DNA of 64,000 nt, taken from the NCBI RefSeq assembly GCF_023349125.1, contig NZ_JAKIKT010000003.1, positions 248,001 to 312,000 of the forward strand. The letters are read 5' to 3'. Positions 1 through 7,873 of this stretch are shown one piece after another. The position numbers were made by a program, and so were the translations under genes. The stretch is from Shewanella corallii (GTDB lineage: Bacteria; Pseudomonadota; Gammaproteobacteria; Enterobacterales; Shewanellaceae). Position 1 is the stretch's first letter; every line of letters begins with the position of its first letter. The notes below the pieces were generated by a model, which had not been told where the DNA came from, searched no databases, and worked only from the letters and a program-made list of their open reading frames with translations.

Positions 1-303
1 GTTGCCGTCGATATGCGTAAAAGTTCCCCTACTTTTGGTAAGTGGGTTGGTGTTGAGTTGTCAGCAGAGAACAAACGCCAGCTATGGGTACCAGAAGGCT
101 TCGCACACGGCTTCTACGTCATGAGTGAAACCGCTGAGTTTGTATACAAGTGCACAGACTACTATGCACCGGAACATGACCGCAGCCTGCTATGGAACGA
201 CGCAGATATCGGTATCGAATGGCCACTGGTCAATGGCGAACAACCGCTACTGTCTGAAAAAGACCAAAACGGTAAGCCATTCCGCGAAGCAGATACCTTT
301 TAA
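1..303 (+). CDS. rfbC: dTDP-4-dehydrorhamnose 3,5-epimerase, C-terminal part (cut by window start)
   Basis: The reading frame is open from base 1, so only the last 100 or so residues of a protein usually near 180 residues are present. RfbC/RmlC epimerises C3 and C5 of dTDP-4-keto-6-deoxyglucose in the dTDP-L-rhamnose pathway, in the cytoplasm. The visible part starts inside the conserved VDMRKSSPTFGKW stretch and contains WVPEGFAHGFYV, a cupin segment typical of the family, followed by YKCTDYYAPEHD. The ATG at 13 is internal and is not a start. The stop at 301-303 is followed at once by a hairpin-repeat block. With rfbD and rfbB downstream it forms three of the four rhamnose genes; rfbA is not visible and may lie upstream. 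Confidence 0.95.
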   Translation, partial: VAVDMRKSSPTFGKWVGVELSAENKRQLWVPEGFAHGFYVMSETAEFVYKCTDYYAPEHDRSLLWNDADIGIEWPLVNGEQPLLSEKDQNGKPFREADTF

Positions 304-535
304 AGCGTCAGCAAAGCTGACTTCGAAAAGACGAGTACGAGCCTGCGGCTCTCCGAGTACGGGAGCAAGCTCCCTTCGAGAAAAAGAGGGAAACAAGGAC
401 GCTGCGCTTCGAGAAAACGAGAAACGAGAGAACGCTTCACCCTCGCAGTAACGAAGTTTCGCCCTCGTTTTCTCGCAGGCCTTAGACGAACCTCCAAGTG
501 AACGAACTCGACGCAAATCTCCGTATTGCACTCTA
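304..535 (+). repeat. Intergenic mini-hairpin repeat block 1
   Basis: This non-coding block fills the gap between rfbC and the four-helix-bundle gene. It opens four bases after the stop codon with GTCAGC-AAA-GCTGAC (307-321). AGCC-TGC-GGCT and GGGAGC-AA-GCTCCC (361-374) follow, joined by purine-rich linkers such as TTCGAGAAA and ACGAG. Near 431-446 the strand bias flips at AACGCTTCACCCTCG to a pyrimidine-rich half with AACGAAGTT and a degenerate final unit. It is the most decayed of the six blocks on its right side, with a single unit and no tandem copies. ORFs on both strands here only reflect low stop-codon density. Confidence 0.85.
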
Positions 536-570
536 AACTGTAAAATTCTATATGTTCAGGGGGCTGAGTT

Positions 571-909
571 ATGCAGTACGAAAACATGGATGTTTGGCTA
601 CGCAGTAGAAAGCTTGCAGTTGATGTTTACAAAGCACTTGCGGCTTTGAATGATTTTGGATTTAAGAGCCAAATCACCAGAGCGATTTTAAGTGTCCCCA
701 GTAATATCGCCGAAGGTTTCGAGCGACTTTCATCGAAGGAAAAAGTGAGATTTTTGGACTTCGCCAAAGGTTCTATTGGAGAGTTTAAAACTCAAGTCGA
801 TATTGGTATCGAAATTGGTTACATAGACCCTCTACTTGGTGCCAACTGGATGGATGAAGCTGAGCAAATCAGCAAAATGCTCGGGGCATTGATTAGGAAA
901 AATAGATAG
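571..909 (+). CDS. Four-helix bundle protein (23S rRNA intervening-sequence protein family)
   Basis: This 112-residue protein matches the small four-helix-bundle family first known from 23S rRNA intervening sequences (TIGR02436-like). Diagnostic stretches are MDVWLRSRKLAVDVY near the N terminus, then the central SVPSNIAEGFER and a C-terminal helix with YIDPLLGANW. Biochemical function is not established; some relatives are accessory proteins of diversity-generating retroelements, but no reverse transcriptase is seen here. A GGGGG tract lies about 10 bases before the ATG. The gene interrupts the rhamnose genes and is flanked on both sides by hairpin-repeat blocks, so it looks like an inserted cassette rather than a pathway enzyme. 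Family assignment is confident; role is not. Confidence 0.88.
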   Translation: MQYENMDVWLRSRKLAVDVYKALAALNDFGFKSQITRAILSVPSNIAEGFERLSSKEKVRFLDFAKGSIGEFKTQVDIGIEIGYIDPLLGANWMDEAEQISKMLGALIRKNR

Positions 910-1315
910 TAAAGCAAAACGCTTCGCTTCGAGAAAACGAGTACGAGCCTCCGGCTCTCCGAGAACGCTGCGCTTCGAGATAACGAGAAAAAGCTTGACC
1001 CTCGCAGCAACGAAGTTGCGTACTAGGTTTCTCGGAGGCCTCTGGCCGACTTCGAAGTGAGTGAAACGAACGCCCTCGAAACAAATCTCCGATTTGTGCT
1101 CCCGCTTTCTTGAAGGCCATAGGCCGACCTCGAAGTGAGTGAAACGAACGCCCTCGAAACAAATCTCCGATTTGTGCTCTCGCTTTCTCGATGGCCATAG
1201 GCCGACCTCGAAGTGAGCGAAACGAACGCCCTCGAAACAAATCTCCGATTTGTGCTCTCGCTTTCTCGAAGGCCATAGGCCGACCTCGAAGTAAGTGAAA
1301 CGAACGCCCTCTCCT
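910..1315 (+). repeat. Intergenic mini-hairpin repeat block 2
   Basis: The block runs from the stop of the four-helix-bundle gene to the AAAGG ribosome binding site of rfbD. The left part is purine-rich and carries CGCTTCGCTTCGAG and AGCC-TCC-GGCT. The switch core AAGCTTGACCCTCGCAGC begins at 991 and is followed by CAACGAAGTTG. The right part is a four-copy tandem array, listed separately. The overall order is the same as in the other blocks and in the same orientation relative to transcription. Confidence 0.88.
1037..1315 (+). repeat. 78-bp tandem repeat array inside block 2
   Basis: The motif GGCC-NNN-GGCC recurs at 1037, 1115, 1193 and 1271, an exact period of 78 bases. Each unit contains a GGCC hairpin (loops TCT, ATA, ATA, ATA), a GAAGTGAGTGAAACGAACG-like segment, and, in three of the junctions, the small palindrome AAATCTCCGATTT. 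Because 78 is divisible by three, the - strand has an open frame with a 26-residue repeat; I treat that as an artefact. The last unit ends a few bases before the rfbD ribosome binding site. Confidence 0.9.
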
Positions 1316-1326
1316 TAAAGGTTTAT

Positions 1327-2211
1327 ATGAAAATACTAATTACTGGCAGCAAAGGTCAGTTGGGTTATGAACTGCAGCGCAGTTGCCCTACTGGCCTTGA
1401 AGCTATTTACACCGACTCTGCCGAGTTGGATATCACTGACCGTGATGCGGTGTTCAGCACTATCGCTGAATTAAAGCCTGACGTGGTGATTAACGCAGCG
1501 GCCTATACCGCCGTAGATAAAGCCGAAACAGATAAAGAGATCTGTTATGCCGTTAATGCTCACGCTGTGGGGCATTTGGCAACAACATGTCGCCAGCATG
1601 GTGTCCGCTTGGTGCATGTTTCAACCGACTTCATCTTTAATGGTGAAAAACAAAGCCCTTATCAGCCAGAAGATACGCCAGCGCCTTTAAGTGTGTATGG
1701 TGACTCAAAGCTTAAAGGTGAGCAGCAACTGCTTGAGGCATTGGCAGTAGATCACAAGGCTGGATACGCCATCGTTCGCACATCCTGGGTATACAGCAGA
1801 CATGGCAATAACTTTGTCAAAACCATGTTGCGCCTGATGAATGAGCGTGACCAGTTAGGCATTGTTGGTGACCAAATTGGTACGCCCACCTGGGCTCACA
1901 ATCTGGCATGGGTATGTTGGCAACTGGCCTTGCAGTCAGAAGTGAATGGCCTGTTCCACTATTCAGATAGCAGTGAGCAAACTCAAGGTATTAGCTGGTA
2001 TGACTTTGCGTCTGCCATTCAATCCATCGGCTTTGAACAGGGCTTAATGTGTGAAACCATTCCCTTGGGAGCAATTACTACCGCAGACTACCCTACTCCG
2101 GCTAAGCGTCCGACCTACAGCGTGATGGATACCTGCAGAATTCAAAAAGCCCTGGGCTTCACCGCCCCCCACTGGCGCGACAGCCTGAAAAAAATGATGC
2201 AAGAAGTGTAA
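1327..2211 (+). CDS. rfbD: dTDP-4-dehydrorhamnose reductase
   Basis: This enzyme uses NAD(P)H to reduce dTDP-4-keto-L-rhamnose to dTDP-L-rhamnose, the last step of the pathway. At 294 residues it is the usual length. An N-terminal Rossmann motif GSKGQLGYEL lies at residues 7-16. The extended-SDR catalytic residues are visible as STD at 99-101 and YGDSK at 124-128. The C-terminal part carries the TPAKRPTYSVMD stretch characteristic of the family. The ATG at 1327 follows AAAGG at the end of repeat block 2, so the block supplies the immediate upstream context. Its partners rfbC and rfbB are on the same strand but separated from it by repeat blocks. Confidence 0.97.
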   Translation: MKILITGSKGQLGYELQRSCPTGLEAIYTDSAELDITDRDAVFSTIAELKPDVVINAAAYTAVDKAETDKEICYAVNAHAVGHLATTCRQHGVRLVHVSTDFIFNGEKQSPYQPEDTPAPLSVYGDSKLKGEQQLLEALAVDHKAGYAIVRTSWVYSRHGNNFVKTMLRLMNERDQLGIVGDQIGTPTWAHNLAWVCWQLALQSEVNGLFHYSDSSEQTQGISWYDFASAIQSIGFEQGLMCETIPLGAITTADYPTPAKRPTYSVMDTCRIQKALGFTAPHWRDSLKKMMQEV

Positions 2212-2632
2212 AGAGCGAGCCTTCGGCTCTTCGAGGACGCTTCGCTGCGAGTGCGGAAACAAGTTCTCTTCGAGGGCGCCGACAAGTCGGCTTCGAGAAA
2301 AACAAGGTCGCTGCGCTGCGAGAAACCGATGAAAGCGTACATGCTTCCCCTTCGCCTCTCGTAGGCCGCAGGCCGACCTCAAAGTAAGCGAAGCGAACGA
2401 CCTCGAAGTGAGTGATACGAACGTCCTCGAAGCAACGCAATTGCATACTCGCTACCTCAAAGTGAGTGAAACGAACGCCCTCAAAACAACGACGTTGCGC
2501 CCTCGCTTTCTCGTAGGCCGCAGGCCGACCTCGAAGTGATTGAAACGAAAGCCCTCAAAGCAACGAAGTTGCGCCCTCGCTTTCTCGTAGGCCGCAGGCC
2601 GCCCTCGAAGTGAGCACAGCGAACGAACTAAA
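2212..2632 (+). repeat. Intergenic mini-hairpin repeat block 3
   Basis: This block fills the rfbD-rfbB gap. The left half has AGCC-TTC-GGCT just after the stop and GCCGAC-AA-GTCGGC at 2278-2291. The switch is near ATGCTTCCCCTTCGCC at 2341. The right half carries GGCCGCAGGCC hairpins at 2364, 2516 and 2590; the last two are 74 bases apart. Intervening mini-palindromes include CAACGACGTTG and CAACGAAGTTG. The block stops just before the AAAGGA ribosome binding site of rfbB (2636-2641). Confidence 0.87.
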
Positions 2633-2646
2633 CTAAAGGACTTTTA

Positions 2647-3732
2647 ATGAGTAAGTTACTCGTTACTGGTGGTGCCGGGTTTATCGGCGCCAACTTTGTA
2701 CATTACTGGATGTCTGAACATCCGCAAGATACCCTAGTTGTGCTGGATGCTCTGACCTATGCTGGCAATAAAGCCAACCTGGACCCGGTTGCTGATAACG
2801 CCAATTTCCACTTTGTACACGGCAATATCTGTGACACAGACCTGGTAGAGCAACTGTTGACTAAACACGGTATTGATACCCTGGTGCACTTCGCTGCAGA
2901 GAGTCATGTAGACCGCTCCATCAGTGGCCCGGATGCCTTTATCGAAACCAACATCATTGGCACTCACAGCTTGCTGAAAGCCGCCAAAAAAGTGTGGATT
3001 GATGCCCCCAAGGCAAAAGGCCAGCAGCCTCTGCCCCATCGCTTCCACCATGTGAGCACAGATGAAGTGTATGGCACCTTAAGCCCAACAGATCCAGCTT
3101 TCACTGAAGAAACCCAGTACGCCCCTAACTCGCCATATTCCGCCAGTAAGGCAGCGTCTGATCACCTGGTTCGTGCTTACCACCATACCTATGGGCTTGA
3201 GGTCACTACCTCTAACTGCTCTAACAACTATGGGCCGTACCACTTCCCGGAAAAACTTATTCCTCTGGTAATCACCAACATTCTGGCGAACAAGCCCTTG
3301 CCTATATATGGCGACGGCCAGCAAATCCGCGACTGGCTGTATGTGACTGACCATGCCCGCGGCATTGAACTGGTACTGAAGAAGGGACGTCTCGGTGAGT
3401 GCTACAACATAGGCGGCATAAACGAGTGGGCCAATATCGACATCGTTAAACTGATATGTAAGTTGATGAATGAGGCATTTGCGCTGAGCTCCCTAGCTTC
3501 TCGCTTCCCAAATGCGACCGCCGCCATTGAAGGCCAAAGCGAAGATCTGATCACCTACGTTGAAGATCGCGCAGGTCATGATCGCCGCTATGCCATCGAT
3601 CCAACCAAGTCGACTAATGAACTGGGCTATAAACCAGCCGAAAACTTAGAGAACGGAATTCGAAAAACTGTTTACTGGTACTTGATAAATCAACACTGGT
3701 GGCAGCCAGTAAAATCAGTCATCAAAGACTGA
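2647..3732 (+). CDS. rfbB: dTDP-glucose 4,6-dehydratase
   Basis: RfbB dehydrates dTDP-D-glucose to dTDP-4-keto-6-deoxy-D-glucose, the committed rhamnose step. The 361 residues fit the family. The NAD-binding motif GGAGFIG is at residues 8-14, the catalytic triplet TDE at 138-140 and the YSASK motif at 164-168. The stretch NCSNNYGPYHFPEKLIP is characteristic of this enzyme rather than of other sugar dehydratases. The start ATG has AAAGGA six bases upstream. It comes after rfbC and rfbD here, unlike the commoner order in which rfbB leads the operon. Downstream the base composition drops abruptly. Confidence 0.97.
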   Translation: MSKLLVTGGAGFIGANFVHYWMSEHPQDTLVVLDALTYAGNKANLDPVADNANFHFVHGNICDTDLVEQLLTKHGIDTLVHFAAESHVDRSISGPDAFIETNIIGTHSLLKAAKKVWIDAPKAKGQQPLPHRFHHVSTDEVYGTLSPTDPAFTEETQYAPNSPYSASKAASDHLVRAYHHTYGLEVTTSNCSNNYGPYHFPEKLIPLVITNILANKPLPIYGDGQQIRDWLYVTDHARGIELVLKKGRLGECYNIGGINEWANIDIVKLICKLMNEAFALSSLASRFPNATAAIEGQSEDLITYVEDRAGHDRRYAIDPTKSTNELGYKPAENLENGIRKTVYWYLINQHWWQPVKSVIKD

Positions 3733-3929
3733 AAAATAAGGTCAACGGTTAAATCATATTGGAGTTATCCATTACATTAAATTGCCATTACCGAACCGAA
3801 TTAAAACCTATAGCAAGGCCCCGTAAGCTTGGTCGAAAAAAGTGCTGTGACATCATCTACATCGCATATACCAAATTAAATATACGTGCAACACGCGAAC
3901 AATCATTACTTGTTTAAAAGAAAATTGAA

Positions 3930-6638
3930 ATGAAATTTGAAAAACAATCCTATTTATCTGAAATTCACGCCATAGTAAAAAATGAAGCTATCTCAATAGT
4001 AAGCTTCGATTTTTTTGATACTCTGGTGGGAAGAACCCATAAAGATCCAAAGGAAGTATTTCTAACCTTATCTCAGAGTCTTAGGACGAAAGGAATCATT
4101 CAGCAAAATGTATCAAATGATGAATTTTTAAAGTATCGAGTTGAGGCTGAATCCGAAGCAAGAAAAAGGGAGGTCAATAAAAATGGGGAAGTAAATATCT
4201 ATGATATATACAAATATTTTGACCTCGAACTCCTAGGCCTGCCGAATAACCCAAACATAACCAATAGCATTATTAATGAAGAATTAATCCAAGAGAAAAA
4301 AACAATATTTAAGTATGAGCCAGCTTGGAACATTGTAAAGCTAGCCAAGTCTTTAGGTAAAAGAGTTATTGTAGTTTCAGACATTTATTTACCAAAAGAT
4401 TTTCTTAAGGCCATCATTGACGATGAGGACCTTATCGATGAGGTATATGTCTCCTGTAATTACGGCTGTGGAAAGTACTCGTCTTTATTTTCCAAAATTT
4501 TAGAAATCGAACAGGTAAAGCCCTGGCAAATTGCTCACTTTGGTGACAATTATCATTCAGACGTTATTAAGTCGTCTGAAATTGGAATCCATAGCTATCT
4601 AATTCCAAATGGATCTTCGGAATTCTGGGACTCCGTAAACTTAGAGTATCCACCTTCAAGAATTAAGGAAGGTGTATACGAGGATTTAGGGCTAACGTCA
4701 ATCAGAGCAAAATCATATCAACTTTTAAAAATTGAAGATGTTAATAACTATTCCGGTTATGGAAGTGGTATTCTAGGGCCGATATACTCATCTTTTATCT
4801 CTTGGATGAACCATCTGGTTTTAGACAGCAATGTAAAAGCAAAATTATTTTTAATGAGAGAGGGGCAATTTCTAAAACAATTAGATGACATAAGGTCTGA
4901 GTCTGTACAAACAACAGTAAAAAGTGAAGAGTTGTACATATCTAGAAAAACAAGTAGGTTAGCGGCAATCTCTGAATTCACGTTTTCTGAGTTTTGTGAT
5001 TACATCAAGGGAAGAAAGTCCATTTCCGTATTCCAATTAGTCAATAGCTTTAATTTGATCGAAAGAGATTACGGCGCCATTGAAAATATATTAAATAAAA
5101 AAATCGATGAAGAAAACAAACAATTTATTTATGATGAGCTTTTACAAAACGGTATTGTAAATAAAATAACAGAGACTTGTAACACGGTAAGATATGGGTT
5201 AAAGAATCATATTGAGAATAAACTACATGATATCGACCTAACCTCAGATTTAAACATTGCTTTAGTAGACGTAGGATGGAATGGCTCAATACAAAAGTCT
5301 TTAAACAAACTAAAGAAACTGTTAGGGTGGAAGGTTAATTTTATTGGAATATACCTCGCTACCACTCCAAATATAAGATCTGAAAATAACGGAGAAAGCT
5401 ATGGTTATATTTATCAAAGCGGGATGCCTGAAGATTCTTTTTGGGCTTTTATCCGCAGCGTTGAAATTCTAGAACAATCCTGTGGTGCGACAATAGGTAC
5501 AACGATAGGATATCACGCAGATGGCACTCCAATATTGCATAACAAGTATATTAGCTCTTCACAAAAAACACAGATGCTCGAAATTCAAAAGGGTATTAAG
5601 GTGTTTTACCAATTGATGCTACATCAAGGAATGGATTCTCAGTGTACGAATGAATATTGGCGAACTCAAATAAGAAATATTGCATATCGTGCCATGGTAA
5701 CACCGACGTTACATGAAGCAACACTTTTTTCTGAGTGGAAGCATGATGAAAACATGCTAGAAGATTCAGATGAATACATTATCAACAAGAGCTTAACAGA
5801 TCTATCTAGTTACTTTAGCTATTACGAATACGATTCCATGTCGATGGAAGATGTTTACTGGAAAAGTGGTTTTAAAGTCCTCGCAGGAATAAATGATTCA
5901 GAGCTGAACTATATAAATTATGGCAAGGCAAAGTGTTATCTAATTAAGAAAGGTAAACAAGTTGGATATCAGGATCTAGATATTAGAAAAAACAGCAATG
6001 GTTTATCTTTAATAGTTATCAGTGGAATACATAGCTGCGACTCTATAAAGATTGTTTTTGGGGGTGGAGTACATTCCGCCTTACCCCATAAGATTATAGA
6101 TAATCAGGGTAATAACATTTTTTATAAAACACAAAAAAATTCGATGGGGTTTATTGAAATAACCGTAATAGATATTGATAAAAATGCTGACAAGATATTT
6201 ATTGGCTGTGAACTAAATGGCTCCAGCATAGCCTCAACCACTCTTCATAAAAAGCGAAGGAATCTATTTAGATCAGCAATTGGCAGAATTTCAAACAGGG
6301 GTAGATGGAGGCTGATTGTAGATACTGTGATTGAGAAAAAAGCAGAACAAAACGATTCAAAAAATACGATTGAAATTGATGGGTGGTTCTTTCAAAGCAG
6401 TAATTACGGGACTCCAGATATTTATATACTAGACAATAAAACCTCTCAAATTTACGCTCCTGAGAAAAAAATAAGGGAGGACGTTTCACGTGCTTATGGC
6501 GAAGATGAAATGAAGTTTTCAGGATATCACTTTATTATACCTAAAGACTCCACAACTACAGATTTAAGTCACTTAAAGTTTGTTTTTGAACATAGTGGGG
6601 AAATGATCTCAAAAAGTATTAGAAAGGATGTATTATGA
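3930..6638 (+). CDS. HAD-like (COG5610-type) polysaccharide-locus protein with C-terminal beta domain
   Basis: This is a large 902-residue protein in a strongly AT-rich segment. The N terminus is HAD-like: DFFDTL at residues 27-32 (motif I), VVSDIYLP from 148 (motif II region) and HFGDNYHSD near 203-211 (motif IV region). The middle, starting around KLFLMREGQF, resembles predicted HAD-superfamily hydrolases of the COG5610 type found in O-antigen and capsule clusters. From about residue 812 to the end it has an IDGW...REDV...SGYHFIIP pattern like a small beta domain also present in two sulfotransferases of this locus. Function in polysaccharide assembly is inferred from context only. It overlaps the next gene by four bases (ATGA). 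It could be a glycosyltransferase-associated protein rather than a phosphatase. Confidence 0.72.
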   Translation: MKFEKQSYLSEIHAIVKNEAISIVSFDFFDTLVGRTHKDPKEVFLTLSQSLRTKGIIQQNVSNDEFLKYRVEAESEARKREVNKNGEVNIYDIYKYFDLELLGLPNNPNITNSIINEELIQEKKTIFKYEPAWNIVKLAKSLGKRVIVVSDIYLPKDFLKAIIDDEDLIDEVYVSCNYGCGKYSSLFSKILEIEQVKPWQIAHFGDNYHSDVIKSSEIGIHSYLIPNGSSEFWDSVNLEYPPSRIKEGVYEDLGLTSIRAKSYQLLKIEDVNNYSGYGSGILGPIYSSFISWMNHLVLDSNVKAKLFLMREGQFLKQLDDIRSESVQTTVKSEELYISRKTSRLAAISEFTFSEFCDYIKGRKSISVFQLVNSFNLIERDYGAIENILNKKIDEENKQFIYDELLQNGIVNKITETCNTVRYGLKNHIENKLHDIDLTSDLNIALVDVGWNGSIQKSLNKLKKLLGWKVNFIGIYLATTPNIRSENNGESYGYIYQSGMPEDSFWAFIRSVEILEQSCGATIGTTIGYHADGTPILHNKYISSSQKTQMLEIQKGIKVFYQLMLHQGMDSQCTNEYWRTQIRNIAYRAMVTPTLHEATLFSEWKHDENMLEDSDEYIINKSLTDLSSYFSYYEYDSMSMEDVYWKSGFKVLAGINDSELNYINYGKAKCYLIKKGKQVGYQDLDIRKNSNGLSLIVISGIHSCDSIKIVFGGGVHSALPHKIIDNQGNNIFYKTQKNSMGFIEITVIDIDKNADKIFIGCELNGSSIASTTLHKKRRNLFRSAIGRISNRGRWRLIVDTVIEKKAEQNDSKNTIEIDGWFFQSSNYGTPDIYILDNKTSQIYAPEKKIREDVSRAYGEDEMKFSGYHFIIPKDSTTTDLSHLKFVFEHSGEMISKSIRKDVL

Positions 6639-7492
6639 ATATTTCATTTATTTTAGGAACACCATTCTCAGGCAGTACAATAATCGGAAACACTCTTTCC
6701 AGCTTAGAAAATTGTTCGTATATTGGTGAGATAGATAGACTCCCTGCATTCAAGTCTAACAACATTTCTACAACAATATGCGAATCATGTTTTTCCGTTT
6801 CAAAAGAATGCCCAGTTTATAGCAAAGACTTAATAGATAAACTTTCTAATATTGGAGTAGATATTAATATATATCGTGAGCTGAAATCCGTATTGAATGT
6901 TGATCATCTTGTAGATGGGTCTAAACATATCACTTGGTTTCGAACAATCACTTCAAAATTCAGCTTGGAGGAAAAAGCTAACATTCGAGTTATAGTAACG
7001 GTCAAAAACCCAATCATGTTTGCACTATCTTATTATAAGTCTTTACCAGTTAGTAACTCCGAAAAGAACAATAGAGATTTTTGGAGCTTCGCTAAACTAT
7101 GGCGTGATACTTATATAGATATTTTCAGGACTTTAAATATTGAAGGTATTAACTATATAGTAGTTAAAAATGAAGATCTGATAGAAAAGCAAGACCATAC
7201 AATAGCTAGAATGAAAAACTTTCTAAATCTAAACGCCAACAAAGATAAAGCCAAGGATGAAATATTTCATTCAATCGGTGGTAACCCAAAAGTCCAACTT
7301 ATTAAAGCTGACAGAAAGTTTAAAATAAATGATGAGTGGATTACTGACATGGAGTATCATGAAATATTACAGGTTATTAATGAGCCAGGTATATATGAGT
7401 TAGCAGTAAATACTTTAGGGTATGACTTGACGAGTAACTTAGAGTATTATTGGAAGAATAAATACATCGTATCTAGAAATATAGATAAGTAA
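6635..7492 (+). CDS. Sulfotransferase family protein (AT-rich)
   Basis: The 285-residue protein begins with FILGTPFSGSTIIGNTL, a PAPS 5'-phosphosulfate-binding loop (GTPFSGST, residues 8-15). A second family-like segment, VTVKNPIMFALSYYKS, fits the 3'-phosphate-binding region. Two CxxC-like cysteine pairs near residues 46-60 are unusual. Such enzymes transfer sulfate from PAPS to sugar hydroxyls; here the likely acceptor is the locus polysaccharide. Its ATG overlaps the stop of the preceding gene, so the two are translationally coupled and share low GC. PAPS supply genes lie 6-10 kb downstream. The exact acceptor and position cannot be read from sequence. Confidence 0.8.
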   Translation: MNISFILGTPFSGSTIIGNTLSSLENCSYIGEIDRLPAFKSNNISTTICESCFSVSKECPVYSKDLIDKLSNIGVDINIYRELKSVLNVDHLVDGSKHITWFRTITSKFSLEEKANIRVIVTVKNPIMFALSYYKSLPVSNSEKNNRDFWSFAKLWRDTYIDIFRTLNIEGINYIVVKNEDLIEKQDHTIARMKNFLNLNANKDKAKDEIFHSIGGNPKVQLIKADRKFKINDEWITDMEYHEILQVINEPGIYELAVNTLGYDLTSNLEYYWKNKYIVSRNIDK

Positions 7493-7873
7493 AAGTCATA
7501 ATATGTACTCTATCTAGCTCGTCTAATTTTAATCTCTTAAAAATTTATCATCTAACACCATAGGAACTAGCGATATTCATTCCCTGCTCTTTGGGAGCAG
7601 GGACCTTGCTTTACAATACATCATAACATTTTTGACATTGCATATATAATGAGAGGCTATAACCATATCTTCGGAGAGCTCCTAATTTTGAATACCGCCC
7701 TTATTAAAACTTACCAACACAATATATAAAGTTGCCGTTTATATGAATAAATCAAATATTAAACCAGACAATTAAAGAACCTATATCAAACATATCGCAT
7801 TAAGCTCACACTCTATTCCACCACAAAGAAATAGTACATATTGATTTTTCTATTGCTATAAGCACGCATATTA
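7493..7873. other. AT-rich intergenic region without gene
   Basis: This 381-bp gap separates the sulfotransferase from the glycosyltransferase. No convincing ORF, tRNA or repeat-block sequence is present. The one structured element is the hairpin at 7581-7603. The low GC matches the upstream pair of genes, so the acquired segment probably extends to about 7.87 kb. No JUMPstart or ops sequence was found here. Confidence 0.7.
7581..7603 (+). terminator. 9-bp perfect hairpin, possible terminator
   Basis: TCCCTGCTC and GAGCAGGGA flank a TTTGG loop, giving a perfect nine-base-pair stem 88 bases after the sulfotransferase stop. There is no clear T-run downstream (CCTTGCTTTAC follows), so it is a weak intrinsic terminator or an mRNA-stabilising hairpin. 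Confidence 0.45.

Noticed and set aside
893..1276. 127-residue - strand frame with a 26-residue internal repeat (AFEKARAQIGDLFRGRSF-type)
   Set aside because: It is the translation of the 78-bp tandem array and its left half. The repeat is open only because 78 is a multiple of three; equivalent frames in block 4 shift because 74 is not. No ribosome site or family match.
1037..1315. CRISPR array
   Set aside because: Units are contiguous 78-bp repeats without unique spacers of constant length, and there are no cas genes.
3733..7873. JUMPstart/ops element for RfaH control of the polysaccharide operon
   Set aside because: No GGCGGTAG-type ops core was found in the window; it may lie upstream of base 1.
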